Positions 1 to 11,346 of a stretch of 53,641 nucleotides of DNA are shown in pieces. Below the pieces are notes generated by a model. That model ran no database searches. It saw only the letters and a program-made list of their open reading frames with translations, and was not told where the DNA came from. The position numbers were made by a program, and so were the translations under genes. Origin of the DNA: Chara braunii. Taxonomy: Eukaryota > Streptophyta > Charophyceae > Charales > Characeae. The stretch covers positions 426,370 to 480,010 of the forward strand of contig BFEA01000350.1 in NCBI GenBank assembly GCA_003427395.1, in the 5' to 3' direction. How positions within the stretch are numbered: position 1 is the stretch's first letter; every line of letters begins with the position of its first letter.

Positions 1-171
1 GGGGGGTGTATGGGGGTATTGGGGATGGGTATGAGGGTGTCAGTGGGGTTATTAGGGATTTTCGACCCAAACTTTTTTTTTTTTTTTGCAAGCTACCGGC
101 CAACCTTAACCGGTGAGAGCCGACCAGCCAACCGCAGGGGTGGGTATGGGGGTGTTGGTGACGGACATTTT

Positions 172-2051
172 CAGGTCACACTTGAGCAGGTGGCAGGCAT
201 GGGAGAATGCAACGAGGCAATAGATGAGATTGCCTCAGAGTGTCTGGGGTGGATGAATTTCAAAGTTGATATGTGAGCGAAGTATGGAGACTTGGCGAGG
301 GATGATATCGAAGATGATATCATTTTCGATGGTACCAACTTGGAGGATTTCGAGGACAGTATCAACCTTTGCTCAGAGAAAAGGAGGTGGGGTGAAAGGA
401 AGAAGATGGAGCAAGCAATGAGGAGGATAGCACCAAGGGAATATGAGGCAGTGAAGAAGGTCAGGAAGGAGTCAGATACCTAGGGGAGTTTCCTTGTCAA
501 AATGAGAAAAACCTATCTCTTGGAGGTGCAGAGGCAGAAGAAGAAACAACTACTTCAGGAGCAGGGGTTCTGGATTGGAAAGCGAGGAGAGAAGATGGAA
601 AGGAGAGCTCAGAAGGAGGATGAGGGAAATGACACAGCTTCTCAACAGGGGAATGATAAGGTTAGAGCTCCAAGTGGAGGTGGCTCAATGAGGGAAGACA
701 AGACACGAAGGGAGGAGCACAATGAGAGGAAGTGGAAGGCAGTGGCAAGGTTGGAGAGGTAAAGAAGGGAAATGAGAAGGTGAAGGAAGGAAAAGGAAAG
801 GAGAAGAATGATGAGAGGGTTGAAGAAGCAGGGTCATCTGGAACTGCTGAAGTGCCTACTTCCAATGAGCCTCCAAAAGAACGGGGCACAAGGAGATGGA
901 CAAAGGAAGAGAGGTAGAGAAAAGAAAAAGAAAACAGGGAGTGGAGGAATCGGACTGTGATCTCGTTAAAAAAAAATGAGTTGTCTTCAGACGCACCCTG
1001 GAGCCTGAAGATGGAAATAATACTACTCTTTGAGACCGTGATCAGTTCCAAACTAGCAACTGGTGTGGACAGGTTGATCCGGTTGCATGAGCTACTCAGG
1101 GAAAATTGTGAATGGATCCTTGAGGGGGAGACAAAAGTGGATGGCAGATTGAGAAAAGTGGAAGAAGAAAGGAGAAGGAAACTGGAAGTTCGCATTCAGG
1201 AACTCCAGGAAAGGATGAAGGAAAAGACAGAGCTACTCACGCAAGGGGTAGCAAGCCTTGTCCCTGAAATTTTGAAGGAGATTCAGAGGTTGCGAGCAAG
1301 GGAAAAAAGAAGGGATGTGCAGTGGACAAAAGTGGAGAAGGAGATGGAGAGTCTGAAGACTGAGGTGGAAAGGGCAAAGATTGAGCAGGGAAAGCTGGAA
1401 GTGAGGGTGGAAGCCTTGAGCACTGCCCTTGACAACAAAAGTAAGGAAGTGGAGACAGGAAAGATGAAGAAGGAGAGGTTGAAAAAAGAAGTTGGTAAGT
1501 TGGAAGCAAGGGTTAGTGAGCAAGGTAAGGCGATTGAAGCAGAGAAAAATGAAAGGAAGCAGGAATGTGACAAGTAGGAAAAAATGTGGAAAGTGGTGGA
1601 AAAGGTTTTGAAAAAACAAAAGGGGGATATTCAGACGAAGATCGAAGAAGGGGATGCTAAGAAGGTTGAGGACAAAAAGGAAAACCCAAGGATGGAAGGA
1701 GGTGAGAAAGGACTTGGGGATAACAGTCGGGACAAGGGGTTAATGGTAAGAATTGTCACCTTACCTGAAAAGAATGCTGGAGAAACATCACTGACTGATA
1801 ACAGAGTGGGACAGGATAGGAAGAGATCCTACCTTGAGACATTATTTGGAGCAGCATCATAGGATATCCCATCATCTGCAAGGAGATCAAAGAAAGAGGA
1901 GAAAAAGTTATGTTGGTATTGCATGAAGGGAATCCACAGGAGAGACGATTGTCCTGGGCTTAAGACAGATAGGGCAAAAGGGTTGGTTAGCCTGGATGAG
2001 AATAACAGATTTATCGATAGGAGAGGAAATCTGATTAAAAGAACCAAATAA
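172..2051 (+). pseudogene. Decayed gag-like polyprotein of an LTR-type retroelement
   Basis: Seen: a reading frame that continues with breaks from about 172 to a TAA at 2049-2051. The first part (frame of position 10) has a capsid-like stretch at 310-470 with the motif IIFDGTNLEDF followed by basic helices. The frame then changes near 740-760. The second part (frame of position 732) is Lys/Glu-rich, with a long predicted coiled coil at about 1080-1560. It ends in a CCHC zinc knuckle at 1911-1952 with exact C-x2-C-x4-H-x4-C spacing. In-frame stops: TGA 274-276, TAG 481-483, TAG 915-917, TAG 1575-1577, TAG 1860-1862. Known: Gag proteins coat element RNA, and a CCHC knuckle binds nucleic acid. 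Inference: a dead gag copy. No protease, reverse transcriptase or integrase follows before 4 kb, so the element is truncated or pol was lost. The assignment is fairly sure; the superfamily is not resolved. Confidence 0.8.
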
Positions 2052-3869
2052 GGGTTCAGGGTCTAATTGTATGAGCAGCTGGGACTCGCCTTAAAGGATT
2101 AGAATAAAACAATTTTGAAATCCTTTCAGAAAAACATTGTATATTAGGGAATGAGGGAGAAAGGGGTACCAGGGTGAGATTCATATTTACTCTTCTTACG
2201 AACATCAGATAAAGTGTTTTAAGACCATTACAGAGAATGTGTTTTTCACAATTGCTAGGATTAGGGGATCATGTATATTATTGTGACTCGACATTTGTAC
2301 TCTAGTAGTTGAGGATAGATTAGACATATGATTCATTTTTTGTCTCGAGGCTTGGTGCATCAGTTTGGATCAGCTTAACATATACCTTGTATTCAATTGA
2401 GTTTCTTTATCCTAAGTTATTTATGAGGTATACCTATGGAGAACTTAAACATTTTGCACTTTCACAATTGGGTTGGTCCAGTGTTTGGTTTTTGTTGATG
2501 AAATGAGTACTTTGGATATGTGTATAGTCTATGCTGGTCAAATCTTGAACTAGGATGCTCAGAAAAGTGCCTAAGTGTTCAAGAGTGAAAAAAATGACTG
2601 AAATAAGATTTGCAAAGTTTAAAAGTTGTTTTGCACTCATGATGAGTCGTCCTTATGCCTTGTTTATGTGGTTATTTTTGAAAAGGACCCTAAAAAGGGG
2701 TATGGAAAAGTCAGCGTCATTATGCATTTGAGAAACCCTGTGAATCAAAGAAAAGTATGTTATGAATGGAATGAATGTTTTCTGCCTTCTGACAAGACAA
2801 GGGGTCAAACACATATTTTTATACTTTCATTATGAATATTTTGGTTGACTTTTCTATTGGAAAAAGATCCCCGAGACGTGTGCCTATCCAGCCTGTGATC
2901 GAGGTCTGATAGGCACGACCCCTAGGTGGCTCTGACGGTGCCCCTTGATCAGAGACAAGTTTGACAATCATGTTGAATCATTCTTATTGATATTGTTTCT
3001 TTCATAAATACATTTAATGGGTTTGTTCACCCATTCAAAAACAACTGACGAGGAAAATTTTTCTTTTTTGTCAAATTGAATTTCATATATGTATTTTTGA
3101 AATGATCATCGCTCATTCACTTATGGAGGTCAGTCTGAGGGACTTAAAATTACCAAGCCTATGGTGAAAAATTGACATCGTTGAGACGTAACCCCCAGCG
3201 TGGGCTATTGACCAAGCATAACCAGACAGCGGGCCTTCCGATTACGACCTGAGACTAAACTTGAGGGGAGAAACTCCCTAATGATAGTATCGGTTCATGT
3301 AGATATCGTGGGGATCGAGAGTCAGGTCTAGATATTTTGATAGGAGGAATTTATCCTGTGTTGCGTAACCAATACAAGTACCACCATTAAAATAACAACA
3401 TGGTGGGCCACAGATCAGGCCTGATCAACCGACTGTGGTGGGTTGAGACCGAGGTTGCCGATCCCCTCGCATTAGACTTCGGGTGGGACAGTAAAAACAG
3501 ACTTAGGTCGAGACCTGAATCCAAAGGGTATGATTCATTTATGATTTCTAACTCCTCGGACACCCAACGAGATCCTGACAAATAAGTCTAAAGTTGAGGG
3601 GAGAGGCTATCATTATCTTCCTTGGTGACCTCTGTAACTGTAGTACAGATTCAGTATCCCCACTTTGAATCATATGGAATAATTTTTTTTTGGTATTACA
3701 ATTTTTCAGATATGTGGGAGACCCAGGTTGAAATCCTTGCAGTATGGACGCACCAAGGGAGACAGTGAGGGACTTCAAACCACAACTTCATCCAGGAAAT
3801 CAGATTTTGACAACTTGTCGCGTCAGAAGGCCTTTGTTTGCATTTAGATTCCCCAGCGACGGGGACGTC
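2052..3869. other. Non-coding stretch with scattered hairpins
   Basis: No convincing gene. Several small inverted repeats are visible, for example GTGCCTATC (880-888 of this kilobase, i.e. 2880-2888) pairing with GATAGGCAC at 2908-2916, CTCTGA/TCAGAG near 2929-2953, and AGGTC/GACCT near 3506-3516. It follows the gag remnant directly and could be the 3' non-coding part of the same element. That is inference. Confidence 0.4.
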
Positions 3870-4430
3870 GCTTAATGGGGTCTGGGAAGACTGTCGGAGC
3901 TAATACCCTTACAAGGGTATCCGCTCATGATTTTGCAGTCGACACAATGTCGACACCAACTGTTAGAACGAAGACGGCTAAAAACAAAAACTGGGGCAAA
4001 CCCCTCGACCGTTATGGTCATAAAAGTGTAGTAACCGCAAGGGTCAAAACACGGCACGCGCGGACAAGAGTCAAGGGTTGAAAATTTCGAATGCTCGCAG
4101 AGCGTGCAAAGACGACGGAGGTTAGTAGATGAAATGACCGCGCACGCCATTCCGGCACGCGCAGAGACTGCAAAGTGATTAGTAAATAAAGTCTCCAACC
4201 ACAAGGTCGGAAGGTTAGTCAAAACGGAAAAGAGTCGCGCGGGACGCGGCGACGGTTTTTCTCAGTCAGTTGACGACTGAGGAAGTATAACTGTTTTGAC
4301 TCAAGTTCGCAGACGTCGAGTGTATCGAAAAACCGAGGCGGGAAACCACTCCCCGCAGGATATAATATAGGTAAAAATTAGTAAAAGCCCCGACCATGTG
4401 GCCGGGGCGACTAAACAAAAGGGGCCTAAC
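3870..4430. other. LTR-like or promoter-like stretch with TATA-type box
   Basis: A palindromic ACCCTTACAAGGGTA sits at about 3905-3920, followed by GTCGAC-rich sequence. A TATA-type box lies in AGGATATAATATAGG at about 4357-4372. A related block occurs in inverted orientation at about 43200-43270, where ACCCTTGTATGGGTA is followed by GTCGAC. This suggests two copies of one element family. I could not define LTR ends or target-site duplications. Confidence 0.3.
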
Positions 4431-4555
4431 CTGCTGTAATAGGCTGCGATGGCCAACAGTGGCCTGGATTTCCCTTATGGTAGGCCGCAGGCCTTATGAA
4501 CTGAATGGACTGAGCCCTGTACTCTACTTAGGGCAGGTTGGCTCTTAGTAAAATC

Positions 4556-4795
4556 AAACTAGGAGCTAGCCCAGTAGGTACAGCCACAGACTGATATGCA
4601 GAGGATCCTGGGATCGATTCCGACTTGCCTCGGGGATAACTCCTTTTGCTAGCTATTGGGGGCGGGGCGTACCTTTTTTCACCCGCCCACAGATGGGCGG
4701 GATTCAGACTCGTGACCTCCATGTAAGTGGGTTAGTTAGGCCTAGGCCAAATCCGACGGTTGTCTGAACAGGAAAGTTGGAAGTTAGATTTAGTT
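4556..4795 (+). repeat. tRNA-derived SINE candidate, family A, copy 1
   Basis: A pol III A-box-like TAGCCCAGTAGG lies at 4567-4578 and a B-box-like GGATCGATTCC at 4611-4621. The rest does not fold as a tRNA, so this is tRNA-derived rather than a tRNA gene. A second tRNA-like element in inverted orientation (GATTCAGACTCGTGACC) lies at about 4701-4717. The body shares blocks with 18195-18500, and both copies run into a T-rich tract. Confidence 0.5.
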
Positions 4796-5759
4796 TTCAA
4801 ATTTTTCTTTTTCTTTCTTTTTATTTTTTTCTTCTTTCTTTTATTTTCTTTTATTTTTCCTTTCCGTTTTTACAAACTAGATTCAGGACTGTACTCGAAC
4901 GAATCCAGCCTACTATTGAGGATAGATTCGTTCGAAGCCAAGGCCATTAAGCCAGTCACAGTCGAAGGCCCGGTGGTCCTACCAGGAGCGCCTCGACTCA
5001 CCATCCTAGAGACTCGACGGAGTTACTGCCGCGGAGCGAGGAGGGAACTCGCAGAAGGGATCAGAGAGGAGATGTGAAAAGAAGAAGAAGAAGAAGGAGC
5101 AGGGAGAGCGGGGAAGAAAGACCGCGCAATCTCGTGAAGAGGGGGACACGATCTCGAGGGCGGAGATTGTGTTGCGTGAAGGGTGAACTAGCGGGTGCAC
5201 GGTGAGAAGAAGTAGGCGCAACAGGTGGCTCCCGCAAGCAAAGAAGGAAGAAGGAAGAGAGGGAAGGTGAGGGCGAATTACCTGTTGCCTTTCCCGACTT
5301 TCGCACCCTCGTTCTAAAGGTTTCGAGGAAAGCGTTTGCGATCTTGATGTGGTATCACCTTCGTATCTGTGCTCACAACGGCGTGTTCCGACTGAAAAAG
5401 CTCCCTTAATCGGGGGCAGGGCGAACACGTAGAAAAAAAAGAAAGAGAAGAGAGGGAAAAATGAAAAAAAAGAGAAGGAGGAGAAGGAGAAGAAGAGGAG
5501 GAGAAGAAAGGAGAGGAAGAGGGAGTCGATGGAAAGAGACTACTACGAGGCAAGGAGCATCCGCCTATCAGCAACGACGACGAAGGAGCGAGAGTAAGGG
5601 AACAAGTAAGTTTCCAGTTTCGCGGCACACCCCGACGTTATCTAACGTTAGGTGCATTCACTAACTCGCATGAAAATGTGTGAGAGTGAACAAGAGAGAG
5701 AGAGAGTGAGAGGTGAAAGGGAGAGAGAAAGGGAAGGGGAGTTACGTATCTGGATCACA
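4796..5759. other. T-rich tract then GA-rich non-coding DNA
   Basis: T/C-rich tract at 4793-4862, then a segment partly similar to 18600-18900 (both begin with a GAATCC...GATTCGTTC block after the T tract), then purine-rich GAA/GAG repeats around 5075-5105 and 5450-5520. Reading frames here are Arg/Lys- or Ser/Leu-rich artefacts of the purine bias. No gene supported. Confidence 0.45.
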
Positions 5760-5764
5760 CTTAA

Positions 5765-5875
5765 GGCGCGAGTCATCAGCTCGCGCTGATTCTGTTCCCA
5801 CCCTTTGTGCACACCGCCGACGCTCATACTGATTCGAATGGTCCGGTAAAGTGTCCGGATCGCCGGAGATCTCGG
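5765..5875 (+). pseudogene. 18S rRNA 3'-end fragment, copy 1
   Basis: The stretch starting GCGCGAGTCATCAGCTCGCG and running through a diverged CCCTTTGTACACACCGCC-like block to GAATGGTCCGGTAAAGTGT matches, from memory, the conserved 3' domain of eukaryotic 18S rRNA around helices 43-44. It has many substitutions and stops before the true 3' end, so it is a fragment and not a functional rRNA gene. It lies directly upstream of GA-rich DNA and an (ATT)n-bearing unit, the same arrangement as the copy at 33965-34140. Confidence 0.8.
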
Positions 5876-6169
5876 CAGCTTGACGATGAAAAAGGAGGGG
5901 GAGGAAAGAGAGAAAAACTTAGCAGTGGTACCATAGCTCCAGCTTCGTCTCCGAGATACCTGCATCAAAATGCCACCTTAGGAGGTTAGTACGTGGTACG
6001 CCAAGGGAGAGAGAGAAAGAGAGAGAGAGATGAAGAGCAGGGCAGATAGGAAGGTGAGAACAACAGCCGAGTGGTTGTGACGAACTGTTTTCGTCAGAAG
6101 TTTCACCGAATCATCACACGGGTATAGAGAGGAAGAGAAAAACGATGATGATGATGATGATATGAGGAC

Positions 6170-6499
6170 ACTTACCTTGTATAGGCGATGGTCTGCCTGG
6201 ACGACATCGTCAAGTACTTCGGACTGTCGCTGCTGTCAACAGTTGCATTGTCTTTTTGTAGTATGTAATATATGTGTAGGAGTAGGCTGGGCGCTGAGCG
6301 CCAAGTGTGAGTGTGAAGGAACTGGACTCTTGTGTTGAGAGGAGAGAGTATGCTCTCCATGGATATTGGTTTTCAGTGCTACGAACCTCCATTGATGTAT
6401 TATTAGTGCAATGCTGCTCTCTGGACACGATGGGACTGTCTGGCTTTTAATGTGATGGTGTAGCCTGGAATTGTCATCTCACTTTTGCTTGTTTTCCTT

Positions 6500-6554
<55 letters not shown>
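6170..6554 (-). repeat. (ATT)n-tailed repeat unit 1 (subtype a)
   Basis: The unit starts at a splice-donor-like site (minus strand AAG/GTAAGT, at 6171-6178) and runs through a GGCTGGGCGCTGAGCGCC block at about 6285-6302. It ends in an uninterrupted (ATT)n at 6501-6554. The closest relative is 34250-34642, with the same order of blocks. Both are preceded by an 18S rRNA fragment and GA-rich DNA. Orientation is given by the donor-like site. Confidence 0.65.
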
Positions 6555-6589
6555 GTATTGGGTGCACAATAGAAAGAGTGCACATGGCA

Positions 6590-6949
6590 TCTGTGTAGGG
6601 GACCGAGGTTGTAAGTGAGGCGAGAGACATACTTCGGTGCTGAATGCGTGCGACAGTGGTCGCTATATGCTCGTACATCGGGAACACTGATCAGCGTTAT
6701 CCTTCGACTTCGTAATGTAGACTAGATAGGATCTGCCACATGTAGTCTGGGCGTCGAGCGCTAGATAGGATATCAACTTTAGTTCCTCGTTGATGATGGT
6801 AGGGACTAAAACAACATAGTTGATTATGAACTCTTGGCGAGTTCTTATTTGGGGAATCCCGTGGTGCAAATCTGCTTTTTGTACGAGGTCCCGATTAGCT
6901 GTTCAACTGTGTTGTAGATGTCTGAAGATTCGCCATTACTCGCCTTGCC

Positions 6950-6994
<45 letters not shown>
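6590..6994 (-). repeat. (ATT)n-tailed repeat unit 2 (subtype b)
   Basis: Shares with the other subtype b units the order: GAGACATAC donor-like block (minus GTATGT), a short coding-like stretch reading PMYEHIATTVARIQH on the minus strand, TAGATAGGATCTGCCAC, GTCTGGGCG, a GTTGATGATG block and CTGCTTTTTG, then (ATT)n at 6951-6994. Tandem with the next unit. Confidence 0.65.
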
Positions 6995-6996
<2 letters not shown>

Positions 6997-7017
6997 GCAT
7001 GGTCTTTGGGTATACGT

Positions 7018-7412
7018 GGCATATGTGTGATGGGATCGATGTTGTGAGTGATACGAGAGACATACTTGGTGCTTGATGCGGTCGGCTTTGGCCGATATCT
7101 GTTCGTACTTCGAAGAAGCTGGCATTGTAGCTATAGGCTAGATAGGATTTGCCACTTGTGTTCTAGGCAACCGAGAGCCAGATAAGAGTTCGGCATTGGA
7201 TCTTTGTTGATGATGATGAAACTGAGTCAGCATTGTCATTTGTGAGCTCATATTGTGTTCTTACCTGGCGAGATTCATGTTGCAATTCTGCTTTGGTTAG
7301 AGGTCAGGACTACAGGGTTGCATATGTATAATGTTGTATTTACTCTTTTTTCTTATTTCTTTTATTATTATTATCATTATTATTACTATTATTATTATTA
7401 TTATTATTACTA
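7018..7412 (-). repeat. (ATT)n-tailed repeat unit 3 (subtype b)
   Basis: Head-to-tail with unit 2. Minus-strand exon-like stretch SSKYEQISAKADRIKH ends at a GTATGT donor-like site near 7061-7067. The tail is an interrupted (ATT)n at 7362-7412. Confidence 0.65.
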
Positions 7413-8744
7413 TCGGACTTGCTTTACAGGCATGTTATTGCGACCAGACTCTCTTCAACTTTCGACGCTCATTCAGCATACAGAAGGGGAAACAACTCTG
7501 GCACAGGGCGCCCATTCAAAGCTCAGAGGTATGAAAGTCAAAACCCAGTTCTGATGCAAGCTCGTATTAGACAGACTATGAGTGCATCAGTGTTGTTCAC
7601 CACAACTCTTGTCTATACACTCACGAAGTCTAAGGATCACCCTAGATACACACGCACACAGATCTTTCACAAACGCTATCTGCTAACCTATCGTGGCTAT
7701 GATCAAACTAATCTACTAACGTCACTACTAGCTCTTTTGCCCTCTTCGTCATCAGGCACGTCGCAAACCTTCTTGCACTAGTCGCTTGAGACAGCGCTTC
7801 CGCTTGGCTCACACATCAAATGAGTAATGGTTGGGCGCTGCATCTTTATATTTCTGTCAAATACTGATCCACCCATGGTACATACGTCCCTCATGGTACT
7901 TGCTAGACTAGACTGGGACTGGCTTGACTGTACCGCTGGATGCATGGGGACGCACTGCTATCCTACCGCTATCGTACTGCGAACGTACTGCACCGCTGAT
8001 GGTCCACCACCTTGCCCGTTTGCTCAACCTTCTTGAAGGATTATAGTTAAGATTTATGGAACTCACTAGGACTTCTATTCAACATACCTACGGATCGAAT
8101 GCCTATCACCTACGGACCTTCGACAACTTACCAACTGCTTACGAATACGCAGGTCACAAGTTCGACTCTTGGGGTCTATACAGGTACTGTACGCAAGTGA
8201 GGTAAAGACTAGGGACCGGGCCTGCTATCTGCATCTCGCTACTTCAAGGTGAAAACCGTTTTCATATGGCATGAAATCCCAGAACTGACCAGATAATACG
8301 GAGTAATTACAAGTGCAGCAGAAGACTTGATACACATGGACTGACACTAACTTGACTCGAACTGCAGCACAACACTCCAAACACACATACAAGGGAGAAA
8401 ACCCTGGTCCTGAGCAAGAAGAAGACGGCTAGGGTCTGAAACATATATAGACGAACGGAGGAGGGGGAGAGACAAAGGAGGAGGATAGGGGAGATGACGA
8501 CAGCACCGCTTATCCAGAAAATAGTATCCCGAATGTCATAAGTAGCTCAACCTAGAATGTCGTAAATATAAAGTCCCATAGTTTCTAGATCGCGATCCTC
8601 GAATATCGAGATACATTTCTGGAAGTAGCTAAAGTCAATACCCGGAAGATGTTCTCAACCTGATGTCTCCCAGTTACCATCCCAACTGTTAACAGAACTC
8701 GGTGCCATCTCTCATACTCATAGTAGTCTAGAGTCCAGAAGTAG
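7413..8744. other. No gene; contains a block shared with 10.4-10.7 kb
   Basis: No supported coding region. 7820-7935 (GGTTGGGCGC then CCCATGGTACATACGTCCCTC) matches 10535-10650 and, inverted, part of 47830-47880, so it belongs to a dispersed repeat. The rest (about 7940-8744) shows no feature I recognise. Confidence 0.4.
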
Positions 8745-9100
8745 ACTTAGAGGAGTAAGAGGAGAGAGAGAGAGGGAGTGAGACAGACGAAAACATACAG
8801 ATTCACACACACACACACACAGTAAAACATACACTGGGTCACAGACTGTGACACACACACACACACAGTCAAAATGACAGACACATTGAAGATGACACGC
8901 GATCACACACAGAATGACACTGTGATACCCAGTCATGCACAGACAAACTTTGTGACCCAAACAGTTACACACATACAGACAGTGTAGCACGCAGATGGCG
9001 TAACACACGCAGACGACAATATCACACGCGCACAGAAAACGCATTGTGATACACACAAAAGCACGCAGTAATACAGAGAAAGAGAGAAAGATGGTGACGT
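8745..9100. repeat. Degenerate CA/GA-rich microsatellite region
   Basis: A GAGAGAGAG tract at about 8760-8780 is followed by many short (CA)n runs separated by 10-30 bp up to about 9065. Reading frames across it are low-complexity Cys/Val or Ser/Leu strings and are not genes. Confidence 0.7.
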
Positions 9101-9104
9101 GTGT

Positions 9105-9477
9105 TTGATTGAGGGATACGAGGAACGCACCTGATGCTTGAAGCAAACAACATTGGCTGAGATCTGCTTGTACTTCGAGGAACTGTTGACGACACCAACG
9201 ACATTATAGTGTAGGTTAGATAGGTCTTACCCCATGTAGGCTGAACGCTGAACGCCAGGCAGGAAGCCAACTCTGTTTTACCATTGATGATGATGGTACT
9301 ATTTCAGCATTGTCAATTATGGACTCTTGGGGTGTTCCCATTTGATGAGTATCGCGATGCGAATCTGCAGTTAGCTCGAGGTCGAGACTATTTGGTCTCA
9401 CGTGTATAATGTTGATTAATTGTTGAGATTATTATTGCTATTATTATTATTATTATTTTTTTTTTTAATTATTATTA
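9105..9477 (-). repeat. (ATT)n-tailed repeat unit 4 (subtype b)
   Basis: Minus-strand exon-like stretch SSKYKQISANVVCFKHQ ends at CAG/GTGCGT near 9131. Then the shared GTGTAGGTTAGATAGG, GGCTGAACGCTGAACGCC, ATTGATGATGATGG and GGTCGAGAC blocks follow. Tail: interrupted ATT/T tract at 9429-9477. Confidence 0.65.
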
Positions 9478-9539
9478 AAGGGTCTTTTCCCGATTCAGCC
9501 CCTGATCGACGCAGGTAGGTAGGGCGGTCGGATTCAAGA

Positions 9540-9700
9540 GTCGGACAGGAACAAACAAACACAGATAAACAAATGGATGAGGGCAGACTCAGGCAGAAAC
9601 ATGACAGACAATCAAATGCAGACACATACCTACAGATGGACAGTTAGCCAAAAGGACACAGAGACAGAGAAAGAGACACATACACACATAGAATGAAAAT
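9540..9700. repeat. CAGA/CAAA-rich degenerate repeat
   Basis: Short repeats of ACAGACA and ACAAACAC type. The same style occurs at 10680-10850 and, as GTCT/GTCTGT, at 47960-48075 on the other strand, in each case next to other shared blocks. Confidence 0.5.
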
Positions 9701-9744
9701 AGGTGAAGAGAAAGAGTGGGGGGGCGGATCGAAGTTGTACGTAA

Positions 9745-10168
9745 TAAAGGTGATATACCTGATGTTTAAAGCGTTCGGCATAGGCCAAGATCTGTTTGTA
9801 GTACAGGAAGGCTGTACAGGTTACAGGCAACGAAGTAGCTTAGGCTAAGTTGCCTGTAGTTGGGGCACAGAGCACCAGATAGGAATACAACATTGAGTCT
9901 TTGTTGATGATGAAGAAGTTCGTCCAGCGTTGCCACTTACAAGCCTTTACTGTGCTCATGCTTGATGGAACTCGTAATGCAGTGCTACTTTTGGCCAGGG
10001 TCACGACTGTCTGGCTACATGTGTATGAAGCTGTTTGAATTCTAAAGGTTGCCATCACTCATTTATTTGAAATGATTATGTTATCATTATTATTATGATT
10101 GTTTGATTGGTATTGTTATTATTATTATGATTATTGTTATTATTAGCAGTATTAGTATTATTATTATC
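9745..10168 (-). repeat. (ATT)n-tailed repeat unit 5 (subtype b)
   Basis: Minus-strand exon-like stretch FLYYKQILAYAERFKHQ ends at CAG/GTATAT near 9758. The body has the TTGTTGATGATGAAGAAG block near 9901 and the GTCACGACTGTCTGG block near 10002. The tail is an interrupted ATT-rich tract at 10073-10168. Confidence 0.6.
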
Positions 10169-10359
10169 CTCCAGTCAGACTTGTTCTCACTCGCACTTCC
10201 CATGCATGTAAACAGTAGCGCAATAAGGTTGCGACATTCGCTCACCCGGATCTCAGAGATGTGGCGATAAAGAATACAGTCAGGTACATGTTCACTTCAG
10301 ATGGTTATGGCTCAACAGCGCTTGTACAAATCAAAGTTAGTCACTGCACCCTAGTCTGC

Positions 10360-10850
10360 CGCTTATACACACCCTGAACTCTGAACTACGGCTATGGTGG
10401 CGATGGCCACCACCACTCTATTGCTATGACTAAGCTTCTCTATCACCCACTGCGTCCTCCGGGCTCGCTGCGGCCCTCCCTGCACAAGTCGCTGTGGCAG
10501 TACTCCCGCATGGTTCACGCATGAATGAATGGATGGTTGGGCGCCGCCTCTGGACATATACTTTTGTAGCTCGTTTGGTCTACCCTTTTCCATCTGCCCA
10601 TGGTGCACACAGTCCCTCATGGTACTTACTATACCAGACTGGGGTTGGTTGGATCGTGCCTCGTCCCCGGTGAGAGAGAAGAGAGGGAGACAGATCGGCA
10701 CAAACATACACGAACATACAGACAAACAATGACAAACGGGCATATAGTAACAAACAGATAGTATCAGACAGACAGCGGAAAAACAGATACAGACAAACAG
10801 TTCGACACGCAAACAATGACAAGCTGAGACAGACAGGCAGACAGCTGCCA
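10360..10850 (+). repeat. Dispersed repeat block with CAGA-rich end
   Basis: 10500-10680 matches 7820-7935 and, inverted, the 47830-47880 segment (GGACTGTGTGCACC there against GGTGCACACAGTCC here). 10680-10850 is CAGA/CAAA-rich. Long frames on both strands are composition artefacts. Confidence 0.45.
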
Positions 10851-10914
10851 ACCATAGCAGGGCTTACCTGCCTATAGCTAGGAAGGGACGTCGGGTGGTC
10901 TGTTGGGTACAAGT

Positions 10915-11346
10915 GACATCTGTGTGTTGGGAAAAGGGGTTGTGAGTGATGCGAGGAAAACACACCTGTTGTTGCAAGCAGGCGAAGCTGGCTGCTGTAT
11001 GCTCATACCTTGGGAAAACTTTTGTCATCATCATACGGCGCTGTAGTATAGGCTAGATAAGACCTGCTAACTATAGTCTAGGCGCCGAGCGCCAGAAATG
11101 GGAGGTCAGCATTGGTTTTTCGTTGATGATGATAATGAGACTATTTCAACATTTGTCAATTATGAACTCTTGACACACTCTTATCCAGTGAAACCAGGGG
11201 GTCATGACAATCCGATCGTGCGTATATGATGCTGATTGATTACTGAATTTCGTGATTGCTTACATTCCTTGCATTACTATTACTATTATTATTATTATTA
11301 TTATTATTATTTTATTACTATTATTATTATTATTATTATTATTATT
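10915..11346 (-). repeat. (ATT)n-tailed repeat unit 6 (subtype b)
   Basis: Minus-strand exon-like stretch FPRYEHTAASFACLQQQ ends at CAG/GTGTGT near 10970. TAGGCGCCGAGCGCCAG lies at about 11079-11095. Tail (ATT)n with interruptions at 11274-11346. A further donor-like site (GGCTTACCTG on plus) is at about 10861-10870. Confidence 0.65.

Noticed and set aside
957-1577. Independent 206-codon coiled-coil gene
   Set aside because: It is in the same frame as the zinc-knuckle part, separated only by TAG codons, and fits as the middle of one gag-like protein.
4556-4640. A functional tRNA gene
   Set aside because: A- and B-box-like sequences are present, but the acceptor and anticodon stems do not pair, so it is better seen as tRNA-derived.
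6403-6687. Asn-rich protein (run of Asn)
   Set aside because: The Asn run is the (ATT)n microsatellite read on the minus strand.
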